Below, piece by piece: positions 5,395-6,377 of a stretch of 6,377 nt of DNA; the first letter of the stretch is position 1; every line of letters begins with the position of its first letter. A program made the position numbers and the translations under genes. The DNA is from Clostridia bacterium. GTDB taxonomy: Bacteria > Bacillota_A > Clostridia > Oscillospirales > CAG-272. The stretch is from contig JAFTRB010000089.1 of NCBI GenBank assembly GCA_017462445.1, positions 1-6,377 on the forward strand. Reading direction: 5' to 3'. Under the pieces are notes generated by a model. It was given only the letters and a program-made list of their open reading frames with translations. It had not been told where the DNA came from and made no database searches.

Positions 5395-6198
5395 ATGGAG
5401 CGACTGGTCGAATTCTTCAAAAGTCATAACATCGAATACTATTCCGTGCTTGACTATGCCGAGTGCCGCGAAATCAACTCCCGACTGATCGAGCGCGAGC
5501 AATTTACCCCGCGCAGTGTCATTATGTTCGTAATTCCATACTATGCCGGCGAGACGGTCAATCTGTCCCGTTATGCGGCGGCGAAGGATTACCACCTCTA
5601 TATAAGGGCATTTACCGCCTCGCTCATTAGTCTCCTTTCCGAGCTTTTTCCGGGCTCTCTCTCCGCAGGCTACGGAGATCACAGCCCGATAGACGAGCGG
5701 CATGCGGCGCTGCTTTCCGGTCTTGGCATTCTTGGGGATAACGGTCTTATAATAAACGAAAAGTACGGCAGCTATATTTTTATCGGTGATGTAATAACAG
5801 ACATACCGCCCGAGAAGCTGGGATACGGCGGTACGCTTGAAATCAAGCAGTGCCTCCACTGTGGCGCCTGCTCTCTCGCTTGCCCTACGGGTATACTCAG
5901 GGGAGAGGGGGCAGATTGCCTGAGCGCCATAACCCAGCGCAAGGGAGAATTAACCGCGGATGAGATATGATTGATGCAAAAAATTAACACGGTGTGGGGG
6001 TGTGACGAGTGTCAGAGGGTTTGTCCCTATAACAAAAGCCCCGTATTAACACCGATCTCATTCTTCCGCGAGGACAGGATTGAATGCCTCAGAAGTGACA
6101 TCCTTTCTTCTCTTGATAAAGATGCATTCAGCGAAAGGGCATTTGCCTGGCGAGGAAGAAAAACGGTTGAGCGCAACCTTGAGCTGTTGGGTTATTAA
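5395..6198 (+). pseudogene. queG: QueG-like epoxyqueuosine reductase interrupted by an in-frame TGA
   Basis: The family (QueG/YjeS, cobalamin- and Fe-S-dependent) reduces epoxyqueuosine to queuosine in tRNA. From the ATG at 5395 (AAAGGA at 5381-5386, spacing 8), 191 codons carry the N-terminal domain with DHSPIDER and GLGILGDNGLIIN, the motif CLHCGACSLACP (143-154) and Cys165. A TGA stands at codon 192 (5968-5970). The same frame then continues without indel from TTG 5971 to the TAA at 6196-6198, supplying GCDECQRVCPYNK (202-214, Cys203, 206 and 210) and a normal C-terminus. The eight cysteines for two 4Fe-4S clusters are thus split five and three. Total length (about 267) is that of short clostridial QueG-like proteins without HEAT repeats; E. 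coli QueG has 379. Alternatives are sequencing error, readthrough, or reinitiation at 5971/5974 after GGATGAG. Confidence 0.85.
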
Positions 6199-6301
6199 TA
6201 ATATAATATACTAATAAATATTACATCTTACTAATAAAAAGATGGAATTATCAATAAAAAAAGAGCGAATTTGGGGGCGTACCCTAAAAGACAGTTTTTC
6301 A
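6199..6301. other. AT-rich intergenic tract after the queG-like gene
   Basis: The stretch is very AT-rich and repetitive (TAATA-type words). A 6-bp hairpin CATCTT/AAGATG (6224-6229 with 6239-6244) has no following T-tract, so there is no convincing terminator immediately after the gene. No gene with a ribosome binding site is visible. Confidence 0.5.
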
Positions 6302-6339
6302 AAAATATGGTATATCTCAAAAGAGGTATGCCATATTTT
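6302..6339. repeat. Long inverted repeat, 17-bp stem with 4-base loop
   Basis: Arms 6302-6318 and 6323-6339 pair over all 17 positions (two wobbles in the inner half; the outer nine bases AAAATATGG/CCATATTTT pair perfectly) around an AAAA loop. The plus-strand tail TTTTGTATTTG is U-rich, so the hairpin could terminate queG-like transcripts about 100 nt after the stop. The AT-rich long stem is equally suggestive of a dispersed palindromic repeat or the edge of a mobile element cut by the window end. Confidence 0.75.
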
Positions 6340-6341
6340 GT

Positions 6342-6357
6342 ATTTGTGGACACAAAT
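6342..6357. repeat. Second palindrome, ATTTGTG-GA-CACAAAT
   Basis: A perfect 7+2+7 dyad lies three bases after the long hairpin. Its centre is too tight for a stable RNA loop at full stem length, so a DNA-level site or part of a compound repeat is more likely. The window ends 20 bases later. Confidence 0.5.
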
Positions 6358-6377
6358 GCAGTGCTTGTAAGGAAAAT

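Noticed and set aside
5968..6013. Selenocysteine at the in-frame TGA
   Set aside because: The position falls in a helix-like linker rather than at a redox cysteine, and the sequence after TGA gives only weak short hairpins, with no clear bacterial SECIS element at the usual distance.
6307..6377. Open plus-strand frame from ATG 6307 to the window end
   Set aside because: No ribosome binding site, the ATG is inside the long palindrome, and the opposite strand is equally open; too short to support a gene.

Overview
The window reads as chromosomal DNA from a low-to-mid GC Firmicute, most likely a gut-type member of the Clostridia. The signs are the protein families (QueT, a MecA-like adaptor, a short QueG-like Fe-S protein, PlsY), strong AGGAGG-type ribosome binding sites, near-consensus sigma-A promoters with 17-base spacers, and TAA as the stop of every intact gene. 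No phage, CRISPR array or intact transposase gene is visible.

Left part (1-1318): queT, a queuosine-precursor transporter, runs leftward from a strong promoter. Its leader has the layout of a preQ1 riboswitch that sequesters the Shine-Dalgarno sequence, and the gene ends in a clean intrinsic terminator. A MecA-like Clp adaptor gene diverges to the right. The space between the two genes holds two perfect inverted repeats that could be protein-binding sites.

Middle (1317-4994): a leftward operon is transcribed in the order plsY (phospholipid synthesis), a Methyltransf_32/METTL25-like methyltransferase, tsaE and tsaB (tRNA t6A37 synthesis), then rpiB (pentose phosphate isomerase). The genes overlap or are separated by 1-14 bases. 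A perfect TTGACA-17-TATAAT promoter drives the operon, and a 9-bp-stem terminator shared with the convergent mecA-like gene closes it.

Right part (4995-6377): a self-contained small RNA gene lies leftward, with a perfect consensus promoter, about 130 nt of structured sequence and a strong intrinsic terminator. I could not assign it to a family. Near-identical 14-bp repeats lie upstream of both its promoter and the plsY promoter. To its right a rightward promoter drives a short QueG-like epoxyqueuosine reductase gene. This gene is cut by a single in-frame TGA that separates five cluster cysteines from the last three. The window ends in an AT-rich tract with a 17-bp-stem hairpin and a second palindrome, possibly a repeat or mobile-element edge.

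Functional theme: queT (precursor uptake), its putative preQ1 switch, tsaE/tsaB and the QueG-like gene all concern tRNA anticodon-loop modification, although they sit in separate transcription units. The most notable items are the unassigned small RNA, the interrupted queG-like gene and the unusual preQ1-type leader.
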